DNA from: CACORA01 sp044234625
Lineage (GTDB): Bacteria > Planctomycetota > Planctomycetia > Pirellulales > UBA1268
DNA length: 46,700 nt
Assembly (NCBI GenBank): GCA_044234625.1
Contig: JBIIIP010000007.1
Location: forward strand, 1-46,700
Direction of reading: 5' to 3'
Under the pieces are notes generated by a model. That model made no database searches. It was not told the DNA's origin and saw nothing but the letters and a program-made list of their open reading frames with translations. Shown here in pieces: positions 25,661 to 34,051 of the stretch; the first letter of the stretch is position 1, and every line of letters begins with the position of its first letter. A program made the translations under genes and the position numbers.

Positions 25661-26413
25661 ATGCTGGCAGGCTTTTTCACGACGGTTGAAACCCATGCCG
25701 AGATCGACTCGACGATGGAGCGGGCTCGTGAACTCGCGGCCGCCGTGTCCACGCCGTTGCCGGCGCTCGTCATGGCCGACGTCCAAACAGCCGGCCGCGG
25801 CCGCCGCGGAGCCCGCTGGTGGCAGGCTCCGGGGAGCCTCGCCGCGAGCATCGTCCTCGATGAACGGTCGGCCGGTGCGGCCGTCCAGCCCACGTGGTCC
25901 CTGGCCTGCGGGGTGGCGCTCGCCGAGGCTCTCACGGCCTGCGAGCCCTCCATCGACGCGCTCGTCCGCTGGCCGAACGACGTCGAGGTCGACGGCCGGA
26001 AGATCGCCGGCATCCTGCTGGAGACCGCGCCGGGGGGCCGCACCATCCTCGGCATCGGGGTGAACACCACGGGCCATCTGCACGAGGCCCCGGAACCGCT
26101 CCGACACCGCCTGACGACGGTCGTCGATCTCACCGGGCGGGAGCTGGACCGCGAGGTGTTGCTGGGTGTGTTTTTCCCACGGTTCCTCGGCCTCATCCGG
26201 GCCATGGCGTCGGACCGCACGGCGCTGGTCGCGCGTTATCGGCCGCGGTGCGGCCTCGACGGCCGGTCGGTGACCGTGTTCCGCGGCCAGGAAACGCTCT
26301 CCGGCGCGTGTCGCGGCATCGATGCCGACGGGGCGCTCCTCATCGACACGGAAACCGGCCGCGTGGCCGTCGCATCCGGAAGCCTGACGCCACCGGAGAA
26401 TGTCTGGCACTGA
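25661..26413 (+). CDS. birA: Biotin-[acetyl-CoA-carboxylase] ligase, catalytic domain only
   Basis: About 250 residues. Activates biotin with ATP and transfers it to the biotin carrier protein of acetyl-CoA carboxylase. Key motifs: AGRGRRGARWW (the GRGRxG biotinyl-AMP loop, about residues 45-55), LVRWPNDVEVDGRKIAGILLE (substrate and ATP contacts, catalytic Lys) and TILGIGVNTTGHL. A small C-terminal SH3-like domain ends the protein. The N-terminal helix-turn-helix of bifunctional E. coli BirA is absent, so it should not repress a biotin operon. GAGGTGA precedes the ATG by 7 bases. A second biotin gene, bioF, lies at 35.3 kb. Confidence 0.92.
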   Translation: MLAGFFTTVETHAEIDSTMERARELAAAVSTPLPALVMADVQTAGRGRRGARWWQAPGSLAASIVLDERSAGAAVQPTWSLACGVALAEALTACEPSIDALVRWPNDVEVDGRKIAGILLETAPGGRTILGIGVNTTGHLHEAPEPLRHRLTTVVDLTGRELDREVLLGVFFPRFLGLIRAMASDRTALVARYRPRCGLDGRSVTVFRGQETLSGACRGIDADGALLIDTETGRVAVASGSLTPPENVWH

Positions 26414-26417
26414 CAAG

Positions 26418-26510
26418 GACAGGCCAGAGGCCGCAGCACGCCTTCAAGTCGTGGCGACTGACCAGCGGGCGTGGCGCTTTTCAAAAGTGCCGACGGGCCT
26501 CCGGCCTGTC
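26418..26510. repeat. Nested inverted repeat between convergent birA and rlmM-like genes
   Basis: Outer arms 26418-26432 and 26496-26510 pair over 15 positions with one mismatch (26426/26502), which becomes G-U if the minus strand is transcribed. An inner hairpin at 26474-26492 pairs GGCGCTTTT with AAAAGTGCC around one base. It fills most of the 118-base gap between two convergent stops and may terminate one or both genes, or be a dispersed repeat. Confidence 0.5.
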
Positions 26511-26531
26511 GCAGGCAAGGGGCTGCCCGCC

Positions 26532-27551
26532 CTACCGCGCCACCACACATATCTCGCGGCCGCCGGTGGAAAGCTGGCGGGCCTGCGGCGTGAAGCCCCA
26601 GCGGGAAAACGTCTCCAGCCATGCCGGCAGTTCCGCGGCCCGCGACCATGTGGGCAGCTTCAGCGTGGCGATGATCCCCTGTGGCCGGGCCTCCGTCGCC
26701 GTCACCGCCCGCTCGAGCGTCGCGAGGGTGCTTGAAGGATCGATGTTCATGTCGGCGAGCACCCAATCGAATCCGCGGAATGCCCGCAGCTTCACGTCGC
26801 GGGCCCGCATCCGCCACTGCTGGAAGCGCGGGTGGTTCGCCACGCGCTCGTCGACGAGTGCGGGATCGACTGCCACCACGTGCAGGCCGGCCTCCAGGAG
26901 CCGCTGGCAGGCGCCCCCGGGGGCGGCTCCGAGTTCCACCGCCCGCTGACCGGGGCGGAGGGGAATCTCGAAGGTGGCGATCGCCTCGTCGAGTTTCAGC
27001 CACGCCCGCGAGACCTTGTCGGCGGGCATGATGCCGGGATAGAGACCGCCTGGCCAGCAGCTCGGCGGCGTGTGCGCCCGATGCCAACCGATCCACCACC
27101 GGTCTTCCGAGTCGATCGCGCAGTCGAGGATCAGCGGGCGGGCCTCTCCGGGAGACAGTGGCTGGCAGGCGTTCTCGATCGCGGCGCGAACCCGCTCCAC
27201 GTCGATCTCCGCCCGCGGGTCGCGGTTCCACACGTGGATCGCATTCCAAGGAGCCGCTCCGGCGAGCGCCACCGCTTTCTCCGCGCGATCGGCATCGTCT
27301 GCACCCGTCACCTGGCCGAGCGACCGCACGAGCGTGCGGGCGAAGACGAGATCGGGAAAGAAATCGTCTGGTGGATCGAAGTCACCGAGCCGAAACGTGA
27401 CCACCCCGCGCCGCCAGGCCGCCTTGGTCACCTGCGGAAGCACCTGCCGCTGCTGCTGGCAGAGAGCCGCCTCGGCGCCGGCCTGGCAGGCGGCGAGGAG
27501 AAAACCGCCACGTTCGGCGGGGGCTTGAGCGGGTGGATGGGCAGGAGGCAT
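26532..27551 (-). CDS. RlmM/FtsJ-like 2'-O-ribose RNA methyltransferase
   Basis: About 339 residues. The C-terminal half is an FtsJ-type methyltransferase: SAM loop AVELGAAPGGACQRLLEAG, preceded by PADKVSRAWLKLDEA (catalytic Lys region), with FDWVLADMNID (catalytic Asp region) and GIIATLKLPTWSR (second Lys). The N-terminal half (about 1-170) resembles the THUMP-like substrate-binding region of RlmM, which methylates C2498 of 23S rRNA. Bacterial RlmM is about 360 residues, so length fits. The start is the Met at PPAHPPAQAPAERGG; the open frame upstream crosses a strong terminator hairpin and is not coding. The exact rRNA target is inferred by family only. Confidence 0.75.
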   Translation of the reverse strand: MPPAHPPAQAPAERGGFLLAACQAGAEAALCQQQRQVLPQVTKAAWRRGVVTFRLGDFDPPDDFFPDLVFARTLVRSLGQVTGADDADRAEKAVALAGAAPWNAIHVWNRDPRAEIDVERVRAAIENACQPLSPGEARPLILDCAIDSEDRWWIGWHRAHTPPSCWPGGLYPGIMPADKVSRAWLKLDEAIATFEIPLRPGQRAVELGAAPGGACQRLLEAGLHVVAVDPALVDERVANHPRFQQWRMRARDVKLRAFRGFDWVLADMNIDPSSTLATLERAVTATEARPQGIIATLKLPTWSRAAELPAWLETFSRWGFTPQARQLSTGGREICVVAR

Positions 27552-27597
27552 GCGGGAAAGGATAGTTCGACGTCGCTGACCGCCGGCCGCCGCAGCG

Positions 27598-27641
27598 CAA
27601 AAATTAGGCCGGCCCGGGCGCCCAAGGGCCCGGGCCGGCCT
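27598..27641 (-). terminator. Strong intrinsic terminator of the lysine-rich mini-gene
   Basis: A perfect 14-bp GC stem (27606-27619 with 27628-27641) and an 8-base loop. Read on the minus strand it is followed by AATTTTTG, giving a U-rich tail. It lies 109 bases after the mini-gene stop and 47 bases before the rlmM-like start, separating the two. Confidence 0.8.
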
Positions 27642-27699
27642 TTCTCGTCTGGACAGTGAACATGTCCGGGAGGCCATCCGAAGACGTCCCCCGGAACGG

Positions 27700-27742
27700 C
27701 CCGTCAGGTGATCGGGGAGCCGTAGCCCCACGGTCTGACGGG
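27700..27742 (-). other. Stem-loop in 3' region of the mini-gene transcript
   Basis: Arms 27700-27707 and 27735-27742 (CCCGTCAG/CTGACGGG) pair perfectly; the enclosed part can form an inner GGGG/CCCC stem. It starts 8 bases after the stop codon of the mini-gene and precedes the terminator at 27598-27641. It may stabilise the message or be part of a dual-function RNA. Confidence 0.45.
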
Positions 27743-27749
27743 CGAAGGA

Positions 27750-27812
27750 CTAGCCGTGGCCCTTCTTCTTCTTGGCGACCTTCTTGGCAGCCTTCTTCTT
27801 CTTCTTCGCCAT
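27750..27812 (-). CDS. 20-residue lysine-rich mini-protein (histone-tail-like)
   Basis: Very short gene found by reading the minus strand: Met, then AKKKKKAAKKVAKKKKGHG, then TAG. Twelve of 20 residues are lysine. AAGGAG lies 8 bases before the ATG, an ideal Shine-Dalgarno. The message has a leader hairpin next to that site, a stem-loop right after the stop and a strong terminator, so the locus looks like a complete stand-alone transcription unit. Lys/Ala repeats of this kind occur in bacterial histone-H1-like tails, and a role in binding nucleic acid or ribosomes is plausible but unproven. There is no membrane or signal segment. The alternative is that the peptide is incidental to a structured small RNA. 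Confidence 0.6.
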   Translation of the reverse strand: MAKKKKKAAKKVAKKKKGHG

Positions 27813-27831
27813 GGAAATGGCTCCTTGCCAT

Positions 27832-27872
27832 GAGCACCCGGAACTGACCAACGACCGATCCCCTGGGTGCTC
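27832..27872 (-). promoter_or_regulatory. Leader hairpin upstream of the mini-gene ribosome site
   Basis: GAGCACCC (27832-27839) pairs perfectly with GGGTGCTC (27865-27872). It ends about 5 bases before the AAGGAG ribosome site of the mini-gene. A second stem, 27905-27930, lies further upstream, and a perfect TTGACA (minus strand, 27961-27966) marks a possible -35 box, though no good -10 is seen. The rest of the 290-base gap to 28103 holds no gene I can support. Confidence 0.45.
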
Positions 27873-28102
27873 TGTCGAAGGGGACGGACGACGTTTTGAA
27901 ACCTATCGCGGAGGGTTTCCCCACCGCGATGACAGAGTTGTGAGGGATGCCTACAAAAACTGTCAAGAGAAATTCCGGAATTTTTTTGCCGATTTCCCTC
28001 GACTGAACCCGCGTGTCGACGGTGGTATCATGTCCGCCGCGACGCACAACATGACGCGCCGCTGATCGAAGTGGGAACGTCAGGGAGTTCATTCAAACCG
28101 GC

Positions 28103-29299
28103 ATGGAGTCGAACAACAGCCTGCATCTGGCCAGACGGATGGCCTCGCTTGAGCCGTCCGCGACACTGGCCATGGCCGCCCGGGCATCGGCGATGGCGGC
28201 CTCTGGGATCAACGTCATCGACCTCTCCGTTGGCGAGCCCGATTTCCCCACGCCGGACCATATCTGCAAGGCGGCCGAGGTGGCGATCCGTGCCGGCAAG
28301 ACGAAATACACTCCCGCCGCCGGCATCCCCGATCTCCGCAAGGCCGTGGCCGCGGACTATTCGCGACGCACCGGGCTGCCGGTGACGCCGGCCCAGGTGG
28401 TCGTGTCCAACGGCGCCAAGCACTCGCTCCACAACGCTTTCACGGCACTCCTCGACGACGGCGACGAGGTGATCGTGCCCACGCCCTACTGGGTGAGCTA
28501 CGCCGAGCTCATCAAGCTCACCGGCGCGAAGCCAGTGTTGGTCTCCACGCGGATCGAGGACGACTTCAAGCTCCGCCCCGAGGACCTGCGGAAAGCCCTC
28601 ACGCCCAAGACGCGGATGCTCCTCCTCTGCTCCCCGAGCAACCCCACGGGCGTGGTCTACACGGCCGAGGAGCTCCGCGCTCTGGCTGATGTCGCCATCG
28701 AGGCCGACTTGGCCGTAGTGTCGGACGAAATCTACGACCAGCTCGTGTTCGATGGCCGCAGGAGCGTGTCGTTTCCGACGCTGCGGCCGGGGCTTGAATC
28801 CCGGACGGTGGTCGTGGCCGGGGTGAGCAAGACGTATTCCATGACCGGCTGGCGGATCGGCTGGACGATCTGCCCTGAGCCGCTCGCCAAGGCCATCGGC
28901 AATCTGCAAAGCCAGGAGACCAGCAACCCAAGCAGCGTGAGCCAGTATGCGGCGCTCGCCGCGCTCACCGGCCCGCAGGAATGCGTGGCTGACATGGGCA
29001 AGGCCTTCCAGAAGCGCCGCGACCTGGTGGCCGGTCGGCTCCAGGCGATGCCTGGCATCAGGCTGCCGCAGATTGGCGGGGCGTTCTACGCGTTCTTCGA
29101 CATCTCCGCGCATCTCGCCCGAGGCAAGAACGGCGTCACCACGAGCCTGCAGTGGTGCGAAGCGCTCCTGGAGCAGGAGCATGTGGCCCTCGTGGCAGGC
29201 AGCGCGTTCGGCGCCGAAGGCAATGTGCGGATGTCGTTCGCGGCATCCGAAGAGAAGTTGAGCGAAGGCCTCGAACGGATCGCCCGCTTCCTGCAGTGA
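28103..29299 (+). CDS. Class I PLP aminotransferase, aspartate/prephenate aminotransferase type
   Basis: About 398 residues, usual for the 1-beta aspartate aminotransferase subgroup. Landmarks: INVIDLSVGEPDFPTPDHI, the substrate-facing KTKYTPAAGIPDLRKAVA, NGAKHSLHNAF, PTPYWVSYAE, LCSPSNPTGVVYT (Asn of the PLP ring contact), VVSDEIYDQLVF, and the PLP-lysine motif VSKTYSMTGWRIGW; the Arg that binds the substrate carboxylate is in GNVRMSFAAS. It should exchange amino groups between aspartate and 2-oxoglutarate; several relatives also act on prephenate. The ATG follows a 290-base intergenic region without a close Shine-Dalgarno (GGGAG is 17 bases upstream). Stands alone as a transcription unit. 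Confidence 0.9.
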   Translation: MESNNSLHLARRMASLEPSATLAMAARASAMAASGINVIDLSVGEPDFPTPDHICKAAEVAIRAGKTKYTPAAGIPDLRKAVAADYSRRTGLPVTPAQVVVSNGAKHSLHNAFTALLDDGDEVIVPTPYWVSYAELIKLTGAKPVLVSTRIEDDFKLRPEDLRKALTPKTRMLLLCSPSNPTGVVYTAEELRALADVAIEADLAVVSDEIYDQLVFDGRRSVSFPTLRPGLESRTVVVAGVSKTYSMTGWRIGWTICPEPLAKAIGNLQSQETSNPSSVSQYAALAALTGPQECVADMGKAFQKRRDLVAGRLQAMPGIRLPQIGGAFYAFFDISAHLARGKNGVTTSLQWCEALLEQEHVALVAGSAFGAEGNVRMSFAASEEKLSEGLERIARFLQ

Positions 29300-29310
29300 C
29301 GGCCACGCGA

Positions 29311-29428
29311 GGGGGTGCCCATGCCCCCAAGAGCCGCCTCCGAGAGAGCGGAGGCCCGCGGGCACCGATCCGCCAAGGGCGGATTGGTCGACGGAGTGAA
29401 CGTCCGGCGATGGGGCGTGGGCACCCCC
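29311..29428 (+). ncRNA. Cloverleaf-like structured element, candidate RNA or repeat
   Basis: Four stems fit together. The closing stem 29311-29327 / 29412-29428 is 17 bp with one G-U. Hairpin A is 29336-29342 / 29349-29355, 7 bp perfect. Hairpin B is 29364-29374 / 29378-29388, 11 bp with one G-U and a 3-base loop. Hairpin C is 29389-29395 / 29403-29409, 7 positions with one A-G mismatch. Both wobble pairs are G-U only if the plus strand is the RNA; on the minus strand they would be A-C mismatches, which favours plus-strand transcription. It lies in the 197-base gap between an aminotransferase and mobA. It is not a tRNA: no anticodon arm or T-loop consensus. Could instead be a mobile intergenic repeat. 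Confidence 0.5.
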
Positions 29429-29496
29429 GACCCGCGAGACGGGTGACTTCTGGCGGCACCCTCAAAAACTGCAAGAGTCAAAACTAAACTAGCGTC

Positions 29497-30144
29497 ATGA
29501 AGTGCCTCGGCATCATCCTCGCGGGCGGCACGTCGACCCGGATGAGCCTCCCGCCGGGCCACAGTAAGGCCGATCTCACCCTCGGTGGCCACAGCCTTTT
29601 GGAGCATGTCTGTCGGGCGGTGCGGCCCGAGGTCGATCGGCTCGCCGTCGTCGTTGGGCCAGATCAGGCCATGCCCCGGCTTCCCGAGATCGACTCGTTG
29701 GTCCGTGATTCGCGGCCCGGAGCGGGGCCGCTCGCCGGGGTCGCCGACGCCCTCCGGGCCGCCGGCAGCGACATCGACCGGGCGTTCGTCACCTCGTGCG
29801 ACGTGCCTCTGCTCAGCCCTGCCGTCGTGCGGCTGGTTCTCGACCGTCTCGCTCCGTCTGACGCCCTGTGGGCCGTGCCGTTGATCGATACCCATCTGCA
29901 GGTGCTCGCCTCGGCGATGCGGCCCGCCATCCTCCCGGCGATCGAGACCTTTTTGGCGTCCGGGCGGCGTGATCTGCACGGCCTGGCGGAGGAATTGGCG
30001 GGGGTCGGCATGCTGGCGACGATCAGCCAATCCGATGTCGAGCGGGTCGATCCGTCGTGCCTGTCGTTTGCCGACGCCGATACGCCCGAGGAACTGGCGA
30101 CGCTGGAAGCGATCTTGCCCAGATTGCCAATGTCGCGTCGCTGA
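29497..30144 (+). CDS. mobA: Molybdenum cofactor guanylyltransferase-like nucleotidyltransferase
   Basis: About 215 residues, close to MobA. It would join GMP to molybdopterin to form the guanine dinucleotide cofactor. Motifs: GIILAGGTSTRM (nucleotide-binding glycine loop), SKADLTLGGHSLLEHV (conserved Lys), VVVGPDQAMP, RDSRPGAGPLAGVADALRAAG, and VTSCDVPLLSP with the metal-binding Asp. The C-terminus ends with FADADTPEELATLEAI, matching the DxxTPEDL tail of the family. No other molybdopterin gene is nearby, so a related NTP-transferase function (MocA-like) is possible. The next gene starts 24 bases downstream on the same strand. Confidence 0.8.
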   Translation: MKCLGIILAGGTSTRMSLPPGHSKADLTLGGHSLLEHVCRAVRPEVDRLAVVVGPDQAMPRLPEIDSLVRDSRPGAGPLAGVADALRAAGSDIDRAFVTSCDVPLLSPAVVRLVLDRLAPSDALWAVPLIDTHLQVLASAMRPAILPAIETFLASGRRDLHGLAEELAGVGMLATISQSDVERVDPSCLSFADADTPEELATLEAILPRLPMSRR

Positions 30145-30168
30145 AGGGCGACTCCTATACTCCGCCCC

Positions 30169-33100
30169 ATGGCGACGCGCTATCTCCGTTCCGCGCGCGG
30201 CGGGCAACCTCGGCGCCGCCGGCTGCGATCGCTCTTCGTGCTCATGCTCGGGGCCGCGGCGGTGTGGTTTCTGCCGGCCGCGGCCGTGCTCACACCGCTG
30301 CGCGACCTGCCGCTCGAGAAGATCTTCGCCGGGATCGATGGCCGCGTGTCGAGCGGCGGAGCGACGTGGAACTGGCTGGGAACGATCGAATACCGCGACG
30401 TGGTGCTGGCCGACCGCGCTGGCCGTCCGCTCGCCGTCGTTCCCCGGGCCGTTCTCCGGCGGGGTCTCGCCTCGCTCGCGGTCGCTTGGCTCACGCCCAA
30501 CGCCCCCCAGCTCGGCACGCTGCAGCTTTTCAACGCTGAGCTGCTCATCGAAGCCCGCCGCGGCGGGAGCGTCATCGAGGATGTCGTGGCGCCCTGGCTG
30601 GCCACTCCTAGCGGCGCGGGGCCGGGGGTCTCGCTGGGCCTGGAGATCATTGACGGCACCGCCGAACTGGTCGATCTGGAGCACGCCGACAGCTGGCGGG
30701 TGACCGACGTGCTTGCGGCGGGCACGATCGTGACAGGATCGGCAAGCGCCGACGCGGCGCTCGCCGGGTGGACGGTGGCGGGCCGCGTGCGACAGGGGGG
30801 GCGGCCCTCGGCGCAGGCCGGCATGCCGGCCCAACGCACCGCGGTCGCGCCGCGCCGGCTCGATGGCACCACGATCACCGCCGGCGCCACGGCCGCCCTG
30901 GCCCGCGATGGCGGGTGGTCGGTGTCGTCGCCGGGCCGCCACGGCCCCGATGAGCCGCGGACGCTCGCCGTCGGCGCCAATCGGCTGCCGCTGGGGGTGT
31001 CGCGGGTGTGGGCGACGCGGTTCGCCGGCGCGACCGCTCTCGATGGCCTGGCCGATATCCGCCTCGACATCACCCTTCCCGGCACCACGGAGGCGACCCG
31101 CGTGGTGGGCAGCGTGGGGGGCGATTCGCTGGCCATCCGCGACGCCGAGACGCTCGATACGCTCGCGGCCATGGAGCGGTGCGACGTGCCACTGGATCTG
31201 CTCGTGACGGGTGAGGTCGTCACGATCCGCGAATTGAGGGCGTCGTCGCCGCTCTTTAAGGCAGAGGCCTCCGGACGGCTGCGCATCCCGCGCGGTGGCT
31301 CGTGGGAGTGGGCCGAGGCGCTGGTGAGCGACGACTTCGCCATCGCGGCCGACGTTGACCTTGCGGCCGTCGCCAAGGCCGTGCCCGGCGGGATCACGGT
31401 GCGGCCCGACGTGCGCGTGACGGGCGGCGAGGTGCAACTGGCTGCCGCCGCCCACCGCGACGGCAAGGATCGCCTTCTCGAAGTAAGGCTCACGTCACAT
31501 GATCTCGCCGCGGTGCAGCACACGGTCGATGGAGAGCGGCCCCTGCGGTGGAACGAGCCGTTCACGGCGTGGCTCCGCGGTCGTCGCGGGCCGGCCCGCG
31601 GCGACCGTCTCCAGATCGAGGAGGCGCGGATCGCCTCTCCGGCCATTGAGGTTTCGGCCGCCGGCTCGGCCGAGGCGGCGACGGTGCAGTGGACGATCGA
31701 CCTGGATGCCCTGGTGAAGGAGGCGGCTGAAGTGCTCGACCTCAGCCGCCTGGAATTGGCCGGCACCGCCCGCGGCACGTTGGAGTTGTCTCGGGTCGAG
31801 GTCAGCAACGCCTCTCAGGCGCGGATGTCGTTGAGCCTGGCCGACTTTTCCCTGGGGCTCCCCGGGCGACGGGCCTGGTCCGACCCGCAACTCACGCTCA
31901 CAGCCGAAGGGGAAGGCAGCCCGGCGGGCGCTGCGTGGCTCGTCGATCGGGCGACGGTGAGGGTGGCCGCGGCGGATGACGTGCTCGAATGGACGCTCAC
32001 GGGAGGCGCGATCATCGATCCCCAGGCGCTCGTGGAGATCGCCATGGGATCGAAGGCGGTCGGCGAGAGGCCCGTTGTGCGGGCGGCCCCCCAGGCCGAA
32101 GCGGTCGTCGCCGAATGCACGCTCGCTGGCGATCTCGGCCGCTGGCAGAGCCGGATCGAGCCGCTGGCCGGGCTGGCGCCGGCGGTGACGCTCGGCGGCA
32201 AGGTGCAGGCGTCGGCGGCCGTCAGCGCCAGCGGCAATGCATGGCAGATCACCCGGGCCACGGCCGAGATCGAGAAGCTCTCGGCCCAGTCCGTGGCGGG
32301 GCAGTGGCGGCTCGAGGAGCCGCGGCTGGTCGCCAGTGCCGCAGGACTCATCGACCCGGCTGCCGGCCAGATGCAGGTGTCGTCGGCCGAGGTGCTCACC
32401 GCCACCCTGTCGGTGCGGACCGGCGGCGTGACCGTGGCGGCCGCCACGTCTCCCGCTGTGGCCGACGTTCGCCTTCTCGACCGGCTGCGTGGCAAGGTGC
32501 AGTGGCAGGCCGACGTCGGGCGACTGGAAAAATGGCTCCTCCCGCCACTGGCCGCGGCACGCTGGCCCGCCAGTGGCCGCGTGTGGGGCACGGCCGAGGT
32601 GCTGGACACGGCCGACGGCGTGAACCTTCTCGTCGAGGCGACGGGAAGCCAGCTCCTGCTGTCGGCAGTGCCGCCATCCGCGGCCCTCGGTGTGGCCGCG
32701 GCCACACCGCAGCCCGTGTGGGCCGAACCGCAGGTGACACTCGTCGTCGAGACCACCCGTCCGCGGCCCGGCCAGGCCGCTGATCACGACGGGCTGCAGA
32801 TCAATCGGCTGAACCTCGAATCATCGACGCTGGGCATCGTGGCGACGGGAACGATCGACGAACTCTCGTCGCGGCGCTCGGCCGAGATCGTCGGCACGGT
32901 CTCCTACGACTGGAACCAGGTCACGCGGCTCCTCACCCCATGGACCGGCGGACGGGTGCGGCTGGCAGGGGCGAGCGCCCGCCCCTTCACCATCCGCGCG
33001 CCGCTGGCCGCGGCCGGCCAACTGGCCCACTCCACAGAAGCCATGCCAGCCAGCGATGATCCGGCCGTCGTGCCCCTGCCGGAGGATTGGATGGCCGCCG

Positions 33101-34044
33101 GTGGTGGCGATCCCGCCGCCCGCTCGACCCGCGTGGCCGTGCCCATTGCCTCGTCCCCCCGTCCATTCACGCAGGCCGACCGGCTGCGCACGGTCGCCGT
33201 CGACACGTCGACCACGTGGACGGCCGCCGAGATCGACGGCTTTCGCGTCGATCCGGGAGAAATGGCGGTGCGGCTCTTCGAGGGGCAGCTGGCACTCGGA
33301 CCCTTCGACGTCGGCGCCGCCGGCGGCCGCGTGCGCGGCGCGCCCTGGGTGAAGCTCCTCCCGCTGCCGGGAGAGTTGATCGTGCCTCCGGGGCGGGTGG
33401 TGGACCGCGTGGCGCTGTCGCGGGAGGTGTGCGACCGCTGGGTGGCGTGGGTGGCGCCGCTCCTTGGCCGCTCGACCCACACCCAAGGCCTCGTGAGCGT
33501 CGACCTGACCGGGGGCCGGATCCCGCTGGCCGATCCTTTCGCAGGCGAGATGAACGGTCAGGTGCTTTTCGAGCGTCTGGAGGTGACCCCGGGCCAACAC
33601 ACGCAGCCGCTGGTGAACCTGATCGTGCGGCTCCAGTCGGTGATCGATCCCCGGTTTGCGTTCGGCGACAAGACCGTGCTGTTGAGCGTGCGGCCCGAGC
33701 CGGTGCGGGTGCGGCTGGCGGAGCGGCGGCTGTGGCACGAGGGCCTGGTGATGGACAGCGGCCAGCTGGTGGTGAAGACGCGCGGCAGCGTGGGGGGCGA
33801 CGGGTCGTTGGCGATGGCCGTGGAGCTGGCCTTCCGCGGCGACATCGCCGGGCAGACGCCGGTCATCGCGCAGTTGCTGCGGACTCCACTGGTGATCCCG
33901 CTCCGCGGCACCGTGAACCACCCCCAGTTCGACGCCGCCCAGATCGACACGATCCTCGGCCGGATCGTGGAGAACACGGCCGAGGCGGTGATCAACGACG
34001 GCCTCTCCCGCGGCCTCGAGGCCCTCTTCGGCCAGCCCAAGTAG
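30169..34044 (+). CDS. Large AsmA/TamB-like envelope protein
   Basis: About 1291 residues. A basic N-terminus (RGGQPRRRRLRS) precedes one membrane anchor, SLFVLMLGAAAVWFLPAAAVL (about 23-43), so most of the protein should lie in the periplasm. The following IEYRDVVLADRAGRPLAVVPRAVLRRGL has the form of AsmA/TamB N-terminal domains. The body is long, beta-rich and repetitive, with many alternating hydrophobic strands and few cysteines, as in bridge-like lipid-transfer proteins. The C-terminal part has VALSREVCDRWVAWVAPLL and PLRGTVNHPQFDAAQIDTIL, the latter like the AsmA end motif. Role inferred: lipid transport or outer-membrane assembly. The start lies 24 bases after mobA, possibly co-transcribed. 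Converges on the monooxygenase with 7 bases between stops. Confidence 0.68.
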   Translation: MATRYLRSARGGQPRRRRLRSLFVLMLGAAAVWFLPAAAVLTPLRDLPLEKIFAGIDGRVSSGGATWNWLGTIEYRDVVLADRAGRPLAVVPRAVLRRGLASLAVAWLTPNAPQLGTLQLFNAELLIEARRGGSVIEDVVAPWLATPSGAGPGVSLGLEIIDGTAELVDLEHADSWRVTDVLAAGTIVTGSASADAALAGWTVAGRVRQGGRPSAQAGMPAQRTAVAPRRLDGTTITAGATAALARDGGWSVSSPGRHGPDEPRTLAVGANRLPLGVSRVWATRFAGATALDGLADIRLDITLPGTTEATRVVGSVGGDSLAIRDAETLDTLAAMERCDVPLDLLVTGEVVTIRELRASSPLFKAEASGRLRIPRGGSWEWAEALVSDDFAIAADVDLAAVAKAVPGGITVRPDVRVTGGEVQLAAAAHRDGKDRLLEVRLTSHDLAAVQHTVDGERPLRWNEPFTAWLRGRRGPARGDRLQIEEARIASPAIEVSAAGSAEAATVQWTIDLDALVKEAAEVLDLSRLELAGTARGTLELSRVEVSNASQARMSLSLADFSLGLPGRRAWSDPQLTLTAEGEGSPAGAAWLVDRATVRVAAADDVLEWTLTGGAIIDPQALVEIAMGSKAVGERPVVRAAPQAEAVVAECTLAGDLGRWQSRIEPLAGLAPAVTLGGKVQASAAVSASGNAWQITRATAEIEKLSAQSVAGQWRLEEPRLVASAAGLIDPAAGQMQVSSAEVLTATLSVRTGGVTVAAATSPAVADVRLLDRLRGKVQWQADVGRLEKWLLPPLAAARWPASGRVWGTAEVLDTADGVNLLVEATGSQLLLSAVPPSAALGVAAATPQPVWAEPQVTLVVETTRPRPGQAADHDGLQINRLNLESSTLGIVATGTIDELSSRRSAEIVGTVSYDWNQVTRLLTPWTGGRVRLAGASARPFTIRAPLAAAGQLAHSTEAMPASDDPAVVPLPEDWMAAGGGDPAARSTRVAVPIASSPRPFTQADRLRTVAVDTSTTWTAAEIDGFRVDPGEMAVRLFEGQLALGPFDVGAAGGRVRGAPWVKLLPLPGELIVPPGRVVDRVALSREVCDRWVAWVAPLLGRSTHTQGLVSVDLTGGRIPLADPFAGEMNGQVLFERLEVTPGQHTQPLVNLIVRLQSVIDPRFAFGDKTVLLSVRPEPVRVRLAERRLWHEGLVMDSGQLVVKTRGSVGGDGSLAMAVELAFRGDIAGQTPVIAQLLRTPLVIPLRGTVNHPQFDAAQIDTILGRIVENTAEAVINDGLSRGLEALFGQPK

Positions 34045-34051
34045 CGGCGGA

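Noticed and set aside
27604..28092. 162-codon minus-strand frame across the 27.6-28.1 kb spacer
   Set aside because: It runs through the terminator and hairpins, gives a Glu/Arg-rich shadow of the Lys-rich mini-gene in another phase, and has no ribosome site.
29311..29428. Cloverleaf-like fold read as a tRNA
   Set aside because: No 7-base acceptor, no anticodon loop, no GTTCRA T-loop, and the closing stem is 17 bp.
29086..31455. Minus-strand open frame of nearly 800 codons
   Set aside because: Antisense to three well-supported plus-strand genes (aminotransferase, mobA, AsmA-like); composition is Arg/His/Gly-rich with no motif.
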